Shown: positions 9,186 through 18,582 of the stretch, piece after piece
Layout: every line of letters starts with the position of its first letter
How positions within the stretch are numbered: the first letter of the stretch is position 1
Assembly (NCBI RefSeq): GCF_017872555.1
Contig: NZ_JAEDOX010000001.1
Span: 1,302,001-1,366,000, forward strand
Length of the DNA: 64,000 nucleotides
Direction of reading: 5' to 3'
Origin: Ruegeria sp. HKCCSA071
Lineage (GTDB): Bacteria; Pseudomonadota; Alphaproteobacteria; Rhodobacterales; Rhodobacteraceae
Made by a program: the position numbers and the translations under genes
Notes under the pieces: generated by a model
Databases searched by the model: none
What the model saw: only the letters and a program-made list of their open reading frames with translations
What the model was told of the DNA's origin: nothing

Positions 9186-9671
9186 TCAAAGCCCCTCCCA
9201 GATACACTGGGACTGCTCCAGCCGGTAGGCCTCAAAAAACTGGGTCGCATCAGGGGCGGCATCACCAAACTCTACCGGGCGATCGGACAAAGAGATCACG
9301 ACCCGCGCCGGATGCAATTCATGCTGCGCGACATATGGAACGGCCAGAATCTGGCACAGGTGCTCCATATCCTTCGACGCCACATCATATCCGATCCGTC
9401 CCACTGACGCGCCTATTCTGGGCGCGATAAAGCGAAAGCGCAGCCAAAGCTCGCCGGGATTGTTGTCCAGCAGGACATCGCTCAGTTGCACTGGCTGGCC
9501 CGACGGAACCGGCAGCAAAGTATCGGAGTCTGCAAAAGCAGGATGGCTGAAGGCGAGAGCAACCAGACAAATGGCGCGACCCCGGACCCACCAGCGGCGA
9601 GCTCCTCCTTCCGGGGTCGCGCGCGCAGTACGATTGGTCTGCGCGGTTCTATGTCTGACGGGTCGGATCAT
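9186..9671 (-). CDS. DUF6497-like secreted protein downstream of pccB
   Basis: 161 residues in the longest frame; the true start may be later, because the basic first 30 residues are unusual and a signal-type hydrophobic stretch occurs at about residues 30-47 (VRGRAICLVALAFSHPAFADSD). The mature part includes LPVPSGQPVQLSDVLLDNNPGELWLRFRFIAPRI and ends with a conserved-looking SQCIWEGL. I associate this with the Rhodobacteraceae family DUF6497, a small periplasmic protein of unknown role (from memory, not verified). It follows pccB by about 115 bp on the same strand, with a GC-rich hairpin between them. Confidence 0.75.
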   Translation of the reverse strand: MIRPVRHRTAQTNRTARATPEGGARRWWVRGRAICLVALAFSHPAFADSDTLLPVPSGQPVQLSDVLLDNNPGELWLRFRFIAPRIGASVGRIGYDVASKDMEHLCQILAVPYVAQHELHPARVVISLSDRPVEFGDAAPDATQFFEAYRLEQSQCIWEGL

Positions 9672-9756
9672 TCAACTATTTGCCGGTTTTTGTCAATTCC
9701 GCCTCAATTTGAGGGCGTTTTAGCCTCAGAGCCGCTGTGGCAGTCTAAGATTGAGC

Positions 9757-9776
9757 GGGGCGGGCCACCCCGCCCC
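9757..9776 (-). terminator. GC-rich hairpin just after pccB
   Basis: GGGGCGGG / CCCGCCCC with a 4-base loop, 8 bp beyond the pccB stop. No clear T run follows on the minus strand, so it may be a weak terminator or a 3' stabilising stem rather than a full stop. Confidence 0.5.
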
Positions 9777-9784
9777 CAGAAGGA

Positions 9785-11317
9785 TCACAGCGGGATATTG
9801 TCGTGCTTTTTCCAAGGGTTCTTCAGCTGTTTGCCGCGCAAGCTGGCAAATGCCCGGGATACACGACGGCGGGTCGAATGCGGCATGATCACCTCATCGA
9901 TGAAGCCGCGCTCGGCTGCCACGAAGGGATTTGCAAATCGGTCTTCGTAATCCTTGGTGTGAGATGCGATCTTGTCCGCATCCCCCAGATCGGCGCGGTG
10001 AATAATCTCGGTCGCCCCTTTTGCCCCCATGACCGCAATTTCGGCGGTGGGCCAGGCATAGTTGAAATCACCGCGCAAATGCTTGGAGGCCATAACGTCG
10101 TAAGCACCGCCATAAGCCTTTCGGGTAATCACTGTCACCTTCGGCACAGTTGCCTCGCCATAGGCAAACAGCAACTTGGCTCCATGTTTGATGACGCCGC
10201 CATATTCCTGGCTTGTTCCCGGCAGGAAGCCAGGAACATCGACCAGTGTCAGGATCGGGATTTCGAAGCAGTCACAGAAGCGTACAAAGCGCGCAGCCTT
10301 GCGCGAGGAGTCGATATCCAGACACCCGGCCAGCACCATCGGCTGGTTTGCGACGACGCCTACGGTCTGACCTTCCAGCCGGATGAACCCGGTAATGATA
10401 TTCTTGGCAAAATCTTCCTGAATTTCATAGAAATCGCCTTCATCCGCAACTTTGGCGATGAGTTCCTTCATGTCGTAGGGGGTGTTGGGATTCTCTGGGA
10501 TAAGAGTGTCCAGCGAAGCCTCGATCCGGCCGGGTTCATCAAAGAACGGGCGCACGGGCGGCTTTTCGCGGTTGTTGAGGGGCAGGAAGTCCACCAGGCG
10601 CCGCACCTCGGCCATAGCTTCGACGTCGTTTTCGAACGCGCCATCAGCGACCGAGGATTTCTTGGTATGGGTCGAAGCCCCGCCCAGTTCCTCGGCAGTT
10701 ACCACTTCGTTGGTTACGGTCTTCACCACATCCGGGCCGGTCACGAACATGTAAGAGGTGTCTTTGACCATGAAGATAAAGTCGGTCATCGCCGGGCTGT
10801 ACACCGCACCACCCGCGCAGGGCCCCATGATTACGCTGATCTGCGGCACCACGCCCGAAGCCATGATATTGCGCTGGAACACTTCGGCATAACCCGCCAG
10901 CGAAGCCACACCTTCCTGAATGCGCGCGCCGCCCGAATCGTTGATTCCGATCACCGGAGCACCGTTCTGGACCGCCATGTCCATAATCTTGCAGATCTTC
11001 TGAGCATGGGTTTCCGACAGCGATCCGCCAAAGACGGTAAAATCCTGGCTGAACACATAAACCATGCGCCCGTTGATCGTGCCCCAACCGGTGACAACAC
11101 CGTCACCCGCAGGCTTTTGTTTTTCCATCCCGAAATCGGTGCAGCGGTGGCTGACAAACATGTCAAACTCTTCAAAGCTGCCCTCGTCCAACAGCAGTTC
11201 GATCCGTTCACGCGCGGTCAGTTTGCCGCGAGCGTGCTGGGCATCGATCCGTTTCTGCCCACCGCCCAGACGCGCGTTATCGCGGCGGCCTTCCAACTCG
11301 GAAAGAATGTCTTTCAT
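9785..11317 (-). CDS. pccB: Propionyl-CoA carboxylase beta subunit (carboxyltransferase)
   Basis: 510 residues, the usual PccB length. It moves the carboxyl group from biotin on PccA to propionyl-CoA. The crotonase-type N- and C-terminal carboxyltransferase domains are clear: [40 protein letters not shown], and the C-terminal [34 protein letters not shown] and [10 protein letters not shown] blocks. The ATG at 11317 is preferred over the longer ORF because [12 protein letters not shown] is the family start and AAGGGGA lies upstream. The promoter region carries three TGCAAA-type 14-bp repeats, probable PccR sites, shared with the divergent MFS gene. pccA lies more than 3 kb away on the same strand, so the two subunits are not in one operon here. 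Confidence 0.97.
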   Translation of the reverse strand: MKDILSELEGRRDNARLGGGQKRIDAQHARGKLTARERIELLLDEGSFEEFDMFVSHRCTDFGMEKQKPAGDGVVTGWGTINGRMVYVFSQDFTVFGGSLSETHAQKICKIMDMAVQNGAPVIGINDSGGARIQEGVASLAGYAEVFQRNIMASGVVPQISVIMGPCAGGAVYSPAMTDFIFMVKDTSYMFVTGPDVVKTVTNEVVTAEELGGASTHTKKSSVADGAFENDVEAMAEVRRLVDFLPLNNREKPPVRPFFDEPGRIEASLDTLIPENPNTPYDMKELIAKVADEGDFYEIQEDFAKNIITGFIRLEGQTVGVVANQPMVLAGCLDIDSSRKAARFVRFCDCFEIPILTLVDVPGFLPGTSQEYGGVIKHGAKLLFAYGEATVPKVTVITRKAYGGAYDVMASKHLRGDFNYAWPTAEIAVMGAKGATEIIHRADLGDADKIASHTKDYEDRFANPFVAAERGFIDEVIMPHSTRRRVSRAFASLRGKQLKNPWKKHDNIPL

Positions 11318-11384
11318 GACGACTATCCCCTTATAAATTTGACGGGACCCTACCTGTTTGGGCCGCTCATCCAAAGCTATTTTC

Positions 11385-11460
11385 GGCAAATTTGCAAACT
11401 TTCAGCAACAGTAATTTGGATAACTGCAAAACTGCGAATTCTCGTAGGCAATTTTGCGAA
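11385..11460 (-). promoter_or_regulatory. Candidate PccR operator array in the pccB / MFS intergenic region
   Basis: Three 14-bp elements of one pattern, KGCAAWNYTGCRAA, are visible: GGCAAATTTGCAAA (11385-11398), TGCAAAACTGCGAA (11425-11438) and GGCAATTTTGCGAA (11447-11460). The starts are 40 and 22 bp apart, about whole helical turns. The first contains the palindrome TTTGCAAA. From memory, the Rhodobacter sphaeroides PccR protein recognises TTTGCAAA repeats at pccB; the exact spacing differs here. The region separates pccB (minus) from the MFS exporter (plus), so it could control both. Confidence 0.65.
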
Positions 11461-11500
11461 TGGCTGGCTTTCCGAAAATCCACGGCTATACATGTGAACC

Positions 11501-12706
11501 ATGCAGTTCAGCTCTGACACGGTCCACCGCACACCACCCACATTGGCGACGCTTGTTTTACTCTCGGGCCTGTCCGCCCTGAGCATGAACCTGTTTCTGC
11601 CCAGCCTGCCAAACATGGCCGAGTATTTCGAAACTGATTACAAGGTCATGCAACTGTCGATTGCGCTTTATCTGCTGATCAATGCCATTCTGCAAATTCT
11701 CATAGGTCCAATTGCGGATCAGGCAGGACGCAGACCAGTTTTACTGTGGGGCCTTGGCCTGTTCCTGATGGCGACCCTTGGGTGCATCTTCGCCCCCAAT
11801 GCCACGGTTTTTCTGGCGTTCAGGATGTGTCAGGCGGTAGTGGTCGTCGGTATGGTTCTCAGCCGCGCAGCGGTGCGGGATATGTACGATCAGGATCAAG
11901 CTGCCTCGATGATCGGTTATGTGACGATGGGCATGGCCGTGGTTCCGATGATCGGCCCTGCCATCGGCGGCTTGCTGGAAGTGAGTTTTGGTTGGAAAGC
12001 GAATTTCTGGCTGCCCTTTGCCGTGGGTCTGCTGACTATGGCACTGACCTATTCGGACTTTGGGGAAACATCGGCAAAAAGCGGTAAAACGCTTGTCCAG
12101 CAATTCAAGGAATATCCCGAACTTCTGACCTCGCCACGGTTCTGGGGATATTCACTGGCTTGTGCCTTCTCATCGGGTTCGTTTTTCGCCTATCTCGGCG
12201 GCGCACCTTTCATCGGCACCGAATTGTTCGGGTTGAGCGCGGCACAGGTTGGCATTTATTTTGGCGCACCTGCGGTTGGGTATTTTGTTGGTAATTTCAT
12301 GAGCGGACGTTTTTCAGTGCGGTTCGGTGTGAACCGCATGGTGCTATGGGGAAGCCTGCTCAATGCGTTTGGCGTCGCTGTGTCGGCATTGCTGTTTCTG
12401 GCCGACCGTGGAACCGCACTCAGTTTCTTTGGGTTCATGACATTTGTGGGCGTCGGCAATGGCATGGTCATCCCCAACGCAACCTCGGGCGCGCTATCAG
12501 TGCGCCCTCAACTGGCTGCAACCGCCTCGGGCCTGAGTGGCGCCATCATGTTAGGTGGCGGCGCCGGGCTGAGCGCGTTGGCAGGTGCCCTGCTGACACG
12601 TGAAACCGGCGCGATGCCGCTGCTTTGGCTGATGCTGGCAACAGCCGTTCTGGCAATCGTCGCAATTTCAACTGTCGTACGAAGAGAACGGCAATTGGGG
12701 CTGTAA
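11501..12706 (+). CDS. Bcr/CflA-type multidrug efflux MFS transporter
   Basis: 401 residues with about 12 membrane segments. The Bcr/CflA subfamily is suggested by LSALSMNLFLPSLPNMAEYFETDY at residues 24-48 and by GPIADQAGRRPVLLWGL (motif A between TM2 and TM3, about 73-89). The proton-coupled antiporter would export drugs or metabolites across the inner membrane. It is divergent from pccB and lies just upstream of pccR on the same strand (63 bp gap), so it may share the PccR-controlled promoter region. A link to propionate or organic-acid stress is an inference from position only; substrate unknown. Confidence 0.9.
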   Translation: MQFSSDTVHRTPPTLATLVLLSGLSALSMNLFLPSLPNMAEYFETDYKVMQLSIALYLLINAILQILIGPIADQAGRRPVLLWGLGLFLMATLGCIFAPNATVFLAFRMCQAVVVVGMVLSRAAVRDMYDQDQAASMIGYVTMGMAVVPMIGPAIGGLLEVSFGWKANFWLPFAVGLLTMALTYSDFGETSAKSGKTLVQQFKEYPELLTSPRFWGYSLACAFSSGSFFAYLGGAPFIGTELFGLSAAQVGIYFGAPAVGYFVGNFMSGRFSVRFGVNRMVLWGSLLNAFGVAVSALLFLADRGTALSFFGFMTFVGVGNGMVIPNATSGALSVRPQLAATASGLSGAIMLGGGAGLSALAGALLTRETGAMPLLWLMLATAVLAIVAISTVVRRERQLGL

Positions 12707-12721
12707 TCGCTTGCCCCAATG

Positions 12722-12761
12722 ACTTTGCAAAGTTAACCTCGGAGATTGGAAAACTTGCAAA
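12722..12761 (+). promoter_or_regulatory. Candidate autoregulatory PccR sites upstream of pccR
   Basis: A perfect 12-bp palindrome ACTTTGCAAAGT at 12722-12733 and a second site GGAAAACTTGCAAA at 12748-12761 lie between the MFS stop and the pccR start. The second site differs at only two positions from the first element upstream of pccB. The two TTGCAAA centres are 30 bp apart. The second site ends 8 bp before the ATG, so binding there could block ribosome or polymerase access (negative autoregulation, inferred). Confidence 0.65.
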
Positions 12762-12769
12762 GGCACCCA

Positions 12770-14170
12770 ATGGCCACCCAAAAGCTCTATGCCGGCGCGA
12801 AACTGCGCGAAATGCGAACGCGCCTGACCCTGACGCAGCGTGAATTTGCCGCCAAACTGGGCGTTTCATTGCCCTATCTGAATCAGATGGAAAACAACAA
12901 CCGGCCGATCTCGACTACGGTTGTGCTGGCTCTGGCGCAGGAGTTCGGAATGGATGTTACCGAACTCAGCACAGGTGACAGCGAACGTCTTGTTTCAGAC
13001 ATGCGCGAGGCGCTGGCCGATCCTGTTTTTGCCGACATACAGCCCCCTCTGGCCGATCTGCGCCTGACGGCATCCAACGCCCCCGCCCTGGCGCGCGCGT
13101 TTATCGAATTGCACAAAACCTACCGGCAGACGCATGAACGACTAGCCTCGCTGGACGAGGCTTTGGGGCGTGAAGATGCGCGTATTCAGGCCAGCCCGTG
13201 GGAAGAAGTGCGCGATTTCTTCCACTATTGCGACAACTACATCGACGCCGTGGACAGGGCCGCAGAACTGTTTGCCAACCGCGCCGACGGGCCTGGTGGT
13301 ATCCGGCAAGCCGCCCTGAGTAGCCTTTCAGAGCGCGGAATTCAGGTGGTTTTTTCAGATATGGGCCCTTTGCGCGCTTATGATGTCGACAGCAAAATTT
13401 TGCGCCTGTCCTCCCGTGCAGCGCCGCAGACGCAGGTGTTCCAGCTTCTGTTGCAGGTCGCGCTGATCAGTCAGGACCAGTTGCTGGAGGCGACCCTGGA
13501 TTTCGCCAAATTCCAAAGCGACGAAGCCCGCGCCATTGCCAAGATCGGTCTTGCCAACTATTTCGCTGGTGCCTCTCTGATGCCTTATACCGCGTTTTTG
13601 ACCGCCGCTCAGGAAGAGCGTCACGATCTGGAGCTGCTCAGCAACCGGTTCGGGGCGTCGGTCGAGCAGGTTGCACATCGGCTGTCGACACTACAGCGTC
13701 CCGGCGCCAAGGGCATCCCGTTCTTCTTCGTTCGGGTTGATCAGGCGGGGACGATCACCAAGCGGCACTCAGCCACACGCCTGCAATTTGCGCGCTTTGG
13801 TGGGGCTTGCCCGCTTTGGAACGTGCACCGGGCCTTTGAAACGCCCGGGCATTTCTTGCGGCAGCTGGCGGAAACACCAGATGGCGTTCGCTATATCTCG
13901 CTGGCGCGGGATGTCTCAAAATCGGGGGGCTCATTCGGTGCGCCCGTCAGACGGTACGCCATAGCGCTGGGATGCGAGGTCCGTCATGCCCCGGCGCTTG
14001 TTTATGCCGACAACCTCGACATCAACAATGCCAGCGCCTACGAGCCCATCGGTATCTCCTGCCGCATCTGCGAGCGGCAAACATGTCACCAGCGTTCGGT
14101 TCCGCCGCTGGAACGTCGTCTGAGCATCGACACCCATATTCGCGGCACTCTGCCCTATGAAGTGACCTGA
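12770..14170 (+). CDS. pccR: Short-chain acyl-CoA-responsive XRE regulator (PccR/ScfR family)
   Basis: 466 residues from the ATG at 12770. The N-terminal Cro/C1-type helix-turn-helix (about residues 10-60, LREMRTRLTLTQREFAAKLG then LPYLNQMENNNRP) is followed by an IrrE/DUF2083-type middle domain and a C-terminal domain with a cysteine cluster C431, C434, C439 (ISCRICERQTC). This layout is that of the RamB/PrpC-regulator/PccR group (ScfR), which sense short-chain acyl-CoA and control propionyl-CoA genes; PccR of Rhodobacter sphaeroides activates pccB (from memory). Proximity to pccB and shared TTGCAAA-type sites support the same role. The start fits the family (MATQKLYAGAKLRE); the longer upstream reading would place coding sequence across the operator. 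Confidence 0.9.
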   Translation: MATQKLYAGAKLREMRTRLTLTQREFAAKLGVSLPYLNQMENNNRPISTTVVLALAQEFGMDVTELSTGDSERLVSDMREALADPVFADIQPPLADLRLTASNAPALARAFIELHKTYRQTHERLASLDEALGREDARIQASPWEEVRDFFHYCDNYIDAVDRAAELFANRADGPGGIRQAALSSLSERGIQVVFSDMGPLRAYDVDSKILRLSSRAAPQTQVFQLLLQVALISQDQLLEATLDFAKFQSDEARAIAKIGLANYFAGASLMPYTAFLTAAQEERHDLELLSNRFGASVEQVAHRLSTLQRPGAKGIPFFFVRVDQAGTITKRHSATRLQFARFGGACPLWNVHRAFETPGHFLRQLAETPDGVRYISLARDVSKSGGSFGAPVRRYAIALGCEVRHAPALVYADNLDINNASAYEPIGISCRICERQTCHQRSVPPLERRLSIDTHIRGTLPYEVT

Positions 14171-14217
14171 TCTTAGTCTGATTTATTATCCCACCGCAGT
14201 CGCGTCTCTGGTCACGA

Positions 14218-14234
14218 CGGGGGCAGAGCCCCCG
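14218..14234. terminator. GC hairpin between convergent pccR and DUF465 genes
   Basis: CGGGGGC AGA GCCCCCG, a perfect 7-bp stem without a T run, located between two convergent gene ends. It may help end transcription on both strands; weak evidence. Confidence 0.4.
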
Positions 14235-14242
14235 CCAGTGGT

Positions 14243-14482
14243 TTAAGCCTTGGACAGGATCGCCCAGATCTCATCCTTTAGCGCGGCGCGTTTTTTGCGC
14301 AGATCAACCTCGGCCAGCTCCTCCATGGGTTCGACATTGGTTTCGGCGCGGTGTACTTCGCGGTTGACCTCATGATACTCATCGGCCAGCCGGGCAAAAT
14401 GCGCATCCGACTGCTTGAGCTGGCTCATCAGTTCAACTTTGTCCGGAAACTCTTCGGCCAGTTCATGCGGGGTGTGAGACAT
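14243..14482 (-). CDS. YdcH family (DUF465) small coiled-coil protein
   Basis: 79 residues from the ATG at 14482 (ribosome site AAGGAG, 8-base spacer); the longer ORF with MQRHMKERTE is less likely because its start overlaps that ribosome site. The sequence MSHTPHELAEEFPDKVELMSQL...FARLADEYHEVNREVHRAE...LRKKRAALKDEIWAIL is the DUF465/YdcH pattern: an alpha-helical hairpin of charged heptads, cytoplasmic, function unknown. It stands alone between pccR (convergent) and betA (same strand, stop 250 bp upstream). Confidence 0.88.
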   Translation of the reverse strand: MSHTPHELAEEFPDKVELMSQLKQSDAHFARLADEYHEVNREVHRAETNVEPMEELAEVDLRKKRAALKDEIWAILSKA

Positions 14483-14737
14483 CTCTGTTCGCTCCTTCAT
14501 ATGTCGTTGCAAATCAGTGATAGAAGCGTGATCGGGCTTTCGCTTTGACCCGGATCAACTAGCCGTAATAATCCCGCGAATTTCAAAACAACGCCACGCG
14601 CCATCCTGCCGTGCAGGGGGCAAGTTGTTCTGAAACGTGGCTCAGGCTTATCTGGACAGGAACACTGAACTTTTTGCCAGCATACCCCCGGCAACCGCCG
14701 AAAATTTACGCATTCAACCGGGGGCAGTTCAGAAGGA

Positions 14738-16402
14738 TTAACGCTGAGCGGTTGCCCAGCCGGGGTGAATCCACGGGCGGTCATTGGCCTTGGGCAACGG
14801 GTCTTTGCCCAGCAAAGAATCCGATACTTTCTCGCCAACCATGATCGAGGGGGCGTTGAGATTGCCGTTGGTGATCTGCGGGAAAATCGAACTGTCTGCG
14901 ACGCGCAGCCCATCCACGCCGATGACGCGACCCTCGGGATCGACCACCGCACCTTTGTCATCCGCACGCCCCATCCGGCAGGTGCCGCAGGGGTGATAGG
15001 CGCTTTCGGCATGTTCCGCGATAAAGGCGTTCAGCTCTTCATCCGTTTGCACAGCGGCACCCGGCTGAATTTCCTTGCCCGCATAGGGTTTGAAAGCGTT
15101 TTGCCCAAAGATTTCACGGGTCAGCCGGATACAAGTGCGGAAATCTTCCCAATCTTCTTCGTGACTCATGTAGTTGAACTTGATCACCGGCGCGTCTGCG
15201 GCTTGGGCAGAGCGCAATGTGACCGCCCCGCGCGACGGGGACCGCATCGGGCCGACATGCGCCTGGAACCCGTGCCCCTCTGCCGCCGCCTGCCCGTCGT
15301 AGCGAACTGCGATCGGCAGAAAGTGGTACTGAATGTCGGGATACTCCACGCCCGGTTTCGACCTGATGAACGCCGCGCTTTCAAACTGGTTCGATGCGCC
15401 CAAACCTGTCTTGGTAAACAACCATTGCGCCCCGATCAGGCCTTTGCTGAACAGGTTCCAGTGCTTGTAGAGCGTGATCGGCTGTAGCGAAGCTTGTTGA
15501 ATATACAGCTCCAGATGGTCCTGAAGGTTCGCACCCACCCCCGGACGATCCGCAACGACGTCGATCCCATGCTCGGCCAGATGCGCGCCCGGTCCGATTC
15601 CGGACAGCATAAGCAGCTTGGGCGAGTTGATCGAGGACGCGGCCAGAACGACCTCGCGCCGGGCCTTGATGATTTCTTTCTTATCGCCACGGATCAGTTC
15701 CACACCAGTGGCGCGACCGTTTTCCATAACAACCCGAGACGCAAGACCCCGCACGATATCGCAATTGTCGCGTTTGAGCGCTGGCTTCAGATAGGCATTC
15801 GCCGCTGACCAGCGCCGCCCTTTCCAGACGGTCTGTTCCATCGGGCCAAAGCCTTCCTGCTTTTCGCCGTTATAGTCGCCGGTGACCTCGTATCCCGCCT
15901 GCTGGCCTGCATCGACAAAGGCCTGAAACAGTGGATTTGCGCGTGGGCCGCGTGACACATGCAACGGGCCGTCAGTGCCGCGCCATGCCGGATCGCCGCC
16001 ATGACCACCGTCATGCCAGGTCTCCATACGTTTGTAATAGGGCAGAACATCCGCATAAGACCAGCCGTCAGCCCCCATCTCGGCCCATGTGTCGAAATCG
16101 CGTGCGTGACCGCGCACATAGACCATGCCGTTGATCGACGATGACCCGCCGATCACCTTGCCGCGCGGGCAGGCCAGACGGCGGTTGTTCAGATGCGGTT
16201 CAGGCTCGGATTGATATCCCCAGTCATAGCGCGACATGTTCATCGGATAGCTGAGCGCGGCAGGCATCTGGATAAACGGCCCCATGTCGGTGCCACCGTG
16301 CTCGATCACAAGAACCGAGGCCCCGGCCTCGCTCAGACGATATGCCATTGCGCAGCCTGCGGACCCTGCGCCAACGATGACAAAATCTGCTTCCATATTC
16401 AC
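14738..16402 (-). CDS. betA: Choline dehydrogenase (GMC oxidoreductase)
   Basis: 554 residues, the standard BetA length. It oxidises choline to betaine aldehyde at the inner membrane face with bound FAD. FAD-binding GAGSAG is at residues 11-16, the GMC signature [19 protein letters not shown] follows near residue 80, and the catalytic His is H470 in [10 protein letters not shown], with NGNLNAPS near the C-terminus. It follows betC on the same strand with about 60 bp between, which hold a hairpin and a dispersed repeat. The usual partner betB (betaine aldehyde dehydrogenase) is not adjacent and not elsewhere in the window. A related GMC alcohol dehydrogenase is possible, but betC and betI next door argue strongly for BetA. 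Confidence 0.95.
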   Translation of the reverse strand: MNMEADFVIVGAGSAGCAMAYRLSEAGASVLVIEHGGTDMGPFIQMPAALSYPMNMSRYDWGYQSEPEPHLNNRRLACPRGKVIGGSSSINGMVYVRGHARDFDTWAEMGADGWSYADVLPYYKRMETWHDGGHGGDPAWRGTDGPLHVSRGPRANPLFQAFVDAGQQAGYEVTGDYNGEKQEGFGPMEQTVWKGRRWSAANAYLKPALKRDNCDIVRGLASRVVMENGRATGVELIRGDKKEIIKARREVVLAASSINSPKLLMLSGIGPGAHLAEHGIDVVADRPGVGANLQDHLELYIQQASLQPITLYKHWNLFSKGLIGAQWLFTKTGLGASNQFESAAFIRSKPGVEYPDIQYHFLPIAVRYDGQAAAEGHGFQAHVGPMRSPSRGAVTLRSAQAADAPVIKFNYMSHEEDWEDFRTCIRLTREIFGQNAFKPYAGKEIQPGAAVQTDEELNAFIAEHAESAYHPCGTCRMGRADDKGAVVDPEGRVIGVDGLRVADSSIFPQITNGNLNAPSIMVGEKVSDSLLGKDPLPKANDRPWIHPGWATAQR

Positions 16403-16411
16403 AACTCCTCA

Positions 16412-16462
16412 CCCGCCGGGTATGACGCCTCCGGCGGGAGTATTTTCAAAAAGATGAAGAGG
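16412..16462. repeat. Hairpin-plus-AGATGAAG dispersed element between betC and betA
   Basis: CCCGCCGG (16412-16419) pairs perfectly with CCGGCGGG (16431-16438), then GAGTATTTTCAAAAAGATG and AAGAGG follow up to the betC stop. A related unit lies at 47277-47304 next to the amidase stop. I recall this GGGAGTATTTT..AGATGAAG pattern as a common intergenic element in Rhodobacteraceae. Both copies have the same orientation relative to the minus-strand gene they follow. Confidence 0.6.
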
Positions 16463-17971
16463 TTACTTGCCGCGTGGGAACCGGGCGTTTTCCTCGACGA
16501 TGTTCAGATCCATGTGATTGCGCATGTAGCGTTCCGACGCTTTTTGCAGCGGCTGATAATCCCACGGGTAGTATCCGCCCTGCCGCAGCGCTTCGTACAC
16601 AACCCAACGCCGCGCCTGACTGGCGCGGACATCCGCGTCGAAGCGCTCCAAATCCCATCGGGCCTCGGACTTTGCGCGCAGTGTTTGCAGTGTGCCCGCA
16701 TGTTCGGAGCTGTCTGCCAGATTGGTCAGTTCATGCGGGTCTACCTCGAGATCAAACAGTTGATCCGGGTCCAGCGCACATCGATTGTATTTCCACTTGC
16801 CATAGCGCAGCGACACCAGCGGCGCGTAAGATGCCTCGGCCGCATATTCCATGGCCACAGGCGCGGTTCGCGCGCCACCTTGCGCCAATGGCACCAGGTT
16901 TTCGCCGTCCGTCCATGGGGCGATCTCGGCCATGTCAACGCCTGCCAGAGCCCCAAGTGTGGGTGTCACATCGATGGTGGAAACCGGTGTATCGATCCGC
17001 CCGGCAGGCAAGTCCGGGGATGAAATCATCAAAGGAACGCGCGCCGAGCCTTCGTAGAAGTTCATTTTGAACCAAAGGCCACGTTCGCCCAGCATGTCAC
17101 CGTGATCCGAGACGAACAGGATGATCGCCTCTTGCCGTGTCGTTTCGAGCACTTCGAGGATTTCACCGATCTTGTCATCGAGATATGTGATGTTGGCGAA
17201 ATAAGCACGGCGGGACTTGCGAATGTCTTCCTCGGTGATGTCGAAGCTACGCCAGTCGTTGGCATCAAAGATCCGCTTGGCGTGAGGATCCTGGTTGTCA
17301 TAGCCGATATCAGCGATTTCGGGCAGCAGATGCGCGCAATCCTCGTAAAGGTCCCAGTATTTGCGACGGGCGACATAGGGATCATGCGGATGGGTGAAGC
17401 TGACCGTCACGCACCATGGGCGGTCATCCTTGCCGCGCGCAAGGTCATAGAGTTTGGCCTTGGCGTTATAGGCGACCTCATCATCATACTCCATCTGGTT
17501 GGAAATCTCGGCAACACCCGCGCCGGTCACCGACCCCATGTTGTGATACCACCAGTCGATCCGCTCACCCGGCTTTCGGTAGTCTGGTGTCCAGCCAAAA
17601 TCGGCCGGGTAGATATCAGTTGTCAGGCGATCCTCAAACCCGTGCATCTGGTCCGGGCCGACAAAGTGCATTTTACCTGACAGACAGGTGTAATATCCGG
17701 CCCTGCGCAAATGGTGTGCGTAAGTTGGGATATCGCTGCGGAACTCTGCCGCGTTATCGTAGACACCAGTGCGCGAGGGCAATTGACCGGACATAAAGCT
17801 GGCCCGCCCCGGCGCACAAAGCGGCGACGCTGTATAAGCGTTGGCAAAACGGGTCGACCTTTCGGCCAGTTTCTTCAGGTTCGGAGCATGAAGCCAGTCA
17901 GCGGGACCGTCGGGAAAGAGGGTTCCGTTCAGCTGATCCACCATCAGGATCAGAATGTTCGGTTTTGTCAT
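16463..17971 (-). CDS. betC: Choline-sulfatase
   Basis: 502 residues. It hydrolyses choline-O-sulfate to choline and sulfate and feeds BetA. The sulfatase signature is LCAPGRASF with C52 as the formylglycine precursor (CxPxR: C52-A-P-G-R56). The N-terminal metal site is in ILILMVDQ (D12), and the second metal block is LFVSDHGDMLGERGLWFKMNFYEGSARVP. The C-terminal NPGxxxN tail (MDLNIVEENARFPRGK) is typical of BetC. Its start overlaps the betI stop by 4 bp (ATGA), so the two are translationally coupled. Roseobacters meet choline sulfate from algae and fungi, so use as carbon, sulfur and osmoprotectant source is plausible (inference). Confidence 0.95.
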   Translation of the reverse strand: MTKPNILILMVDQLNGTLFPDGPADWLHAPNLKKLAERSTRFANAYTASPLCAPGRASFMSGQLPSRTGVYDNAAEFRSDIPTYAHHLRRAGYYTCLSGKMHFVGPDQMHGFEDRLTTDIYPADFGWTPDYRKPGERIDWWYHNMGSVTGAGVAEISNQMEYDDEVAYNAKAKLYDLARGKDDRPWCVTVSFTHPHDPYVARRKYWDLYEDCAHLLPEIADIGYDNQDPHAKRIFDANDWRSFDITEEDIRKSRRAYFANITYLDDKIGEILEVLETTRQEAIILFVSDHGDMLGERGLWFKMNFYEGSARVPLMISSPDLPAGRIDTPVSTIDVTPTLGALAGVDMAEIAPWTDGENLVPLAQGGARTAPVAMEYAAEASYAPLVSLRYGKWKYNRCALDPDQLFDLEVDPHELTNLADSSEHAGTLQTLRAKSEARWDLERFDADVRASQARRWVVYEALRQGGYYPWDYQPLQKASERYMRNHMDLNIVEENARFPRGK

Positions 17972-18540
17972 TTTTCAGCCTCGAGCAGAGTATCGAGCAC
18001 ACGCATAGCGTGGTTCACGGCCAATTGCGGTTCTTCCGGGGCGCTGAGCGCTGCGCGAATATAGAGCCCGTCAATCAGGGCAATCATGTTCTCGGCAGCC
18101 TCAACCGGATCCTGCATCCTTGGACGCAGGGCATGAACCAGATTCGATCTGATGCGCGCCTGATAGATCTGCCACAATCGCAGCGCGTCACTGTTGGTCT
18201 GCGCCAACACATAAAACGTCATCCAAGCGGCAGTCACGTCAGGTGTGAAACACGAAGGGGCAAAACAGGCGTGGATAATCGCCTCTGCCCGGTTGCCCGG
18301 TTTGGCCGCTTTCAACTGGGCCCTGGCTTCGTCGCTGAAGTCGGCGAGGATCTGACGCATTGCGGCAAGAAATATCTGATCCTTTCCGCCAAAATAATGG
18401 TGGGCCAATGCGCTGGACATGCCCGCGCGTTTGGCAATCTGGCTGACAGTTACATCCAGGGATTTCTTGACACCCAGTTCAGCAATCGTCGCTCGAACAA
18501 TCGCGTCCTTGCGGATCGGCTCCATTCCAACTTTTGGCAT
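17968..18540 (-). CDS. betI: TetR family choline-responsive repressor BetI
   Basis: 190 residues from the ATG at 18540, preceded by GGGGAAAG; MPKVGMEPIRKDAI is the family's own start. The N-terminal TetR helix-turn-helix spans about residues 20-60 (VSQIAKRAGMSSALAHHYFGGKDQIFLAAM). The C-terminal ligand domain (AAWMTFYVLAQTNSDALRLWQIYQARIRSNL, then IDGLYIRAAL) matches BetI, the repressor released by choline. First gene of betI-betC-betA on the minus strand. A perfect-arm inverted repeat lies about 45-60 bp upstream and is its likely operator. Confidence 0.95.
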   Translation of the reverse strand: MPKVGMEPIRKDAIVRATIAELGVKKSLDVTVSQIAKRAGMSSALAHHYFGGKDQIFLAAMRQILADFSDEARAQLKAAKPGNRAEAIIHACFAPSCFTPDVTAAWMTFYVLAQTNSDALRLWQIYQARIRSNLVHALRPRMQDPVEAAENMIALIDGLYIRAALSAPEEPQLAVNHAMRVLDTLLEAEK

Positions 18541-18582
18541 CGCTTTCCCCATACAGGTGTCATGCGACCAAGCTAGGATGTT

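Noticed and set aside
9803..11497. 564-codon plus-strand ORF opposite pccB
   Set aside because: Antisense shadow of pccB (high-GC codons give long frames on both strands); no ribosome site and a protein without recognisable domains.
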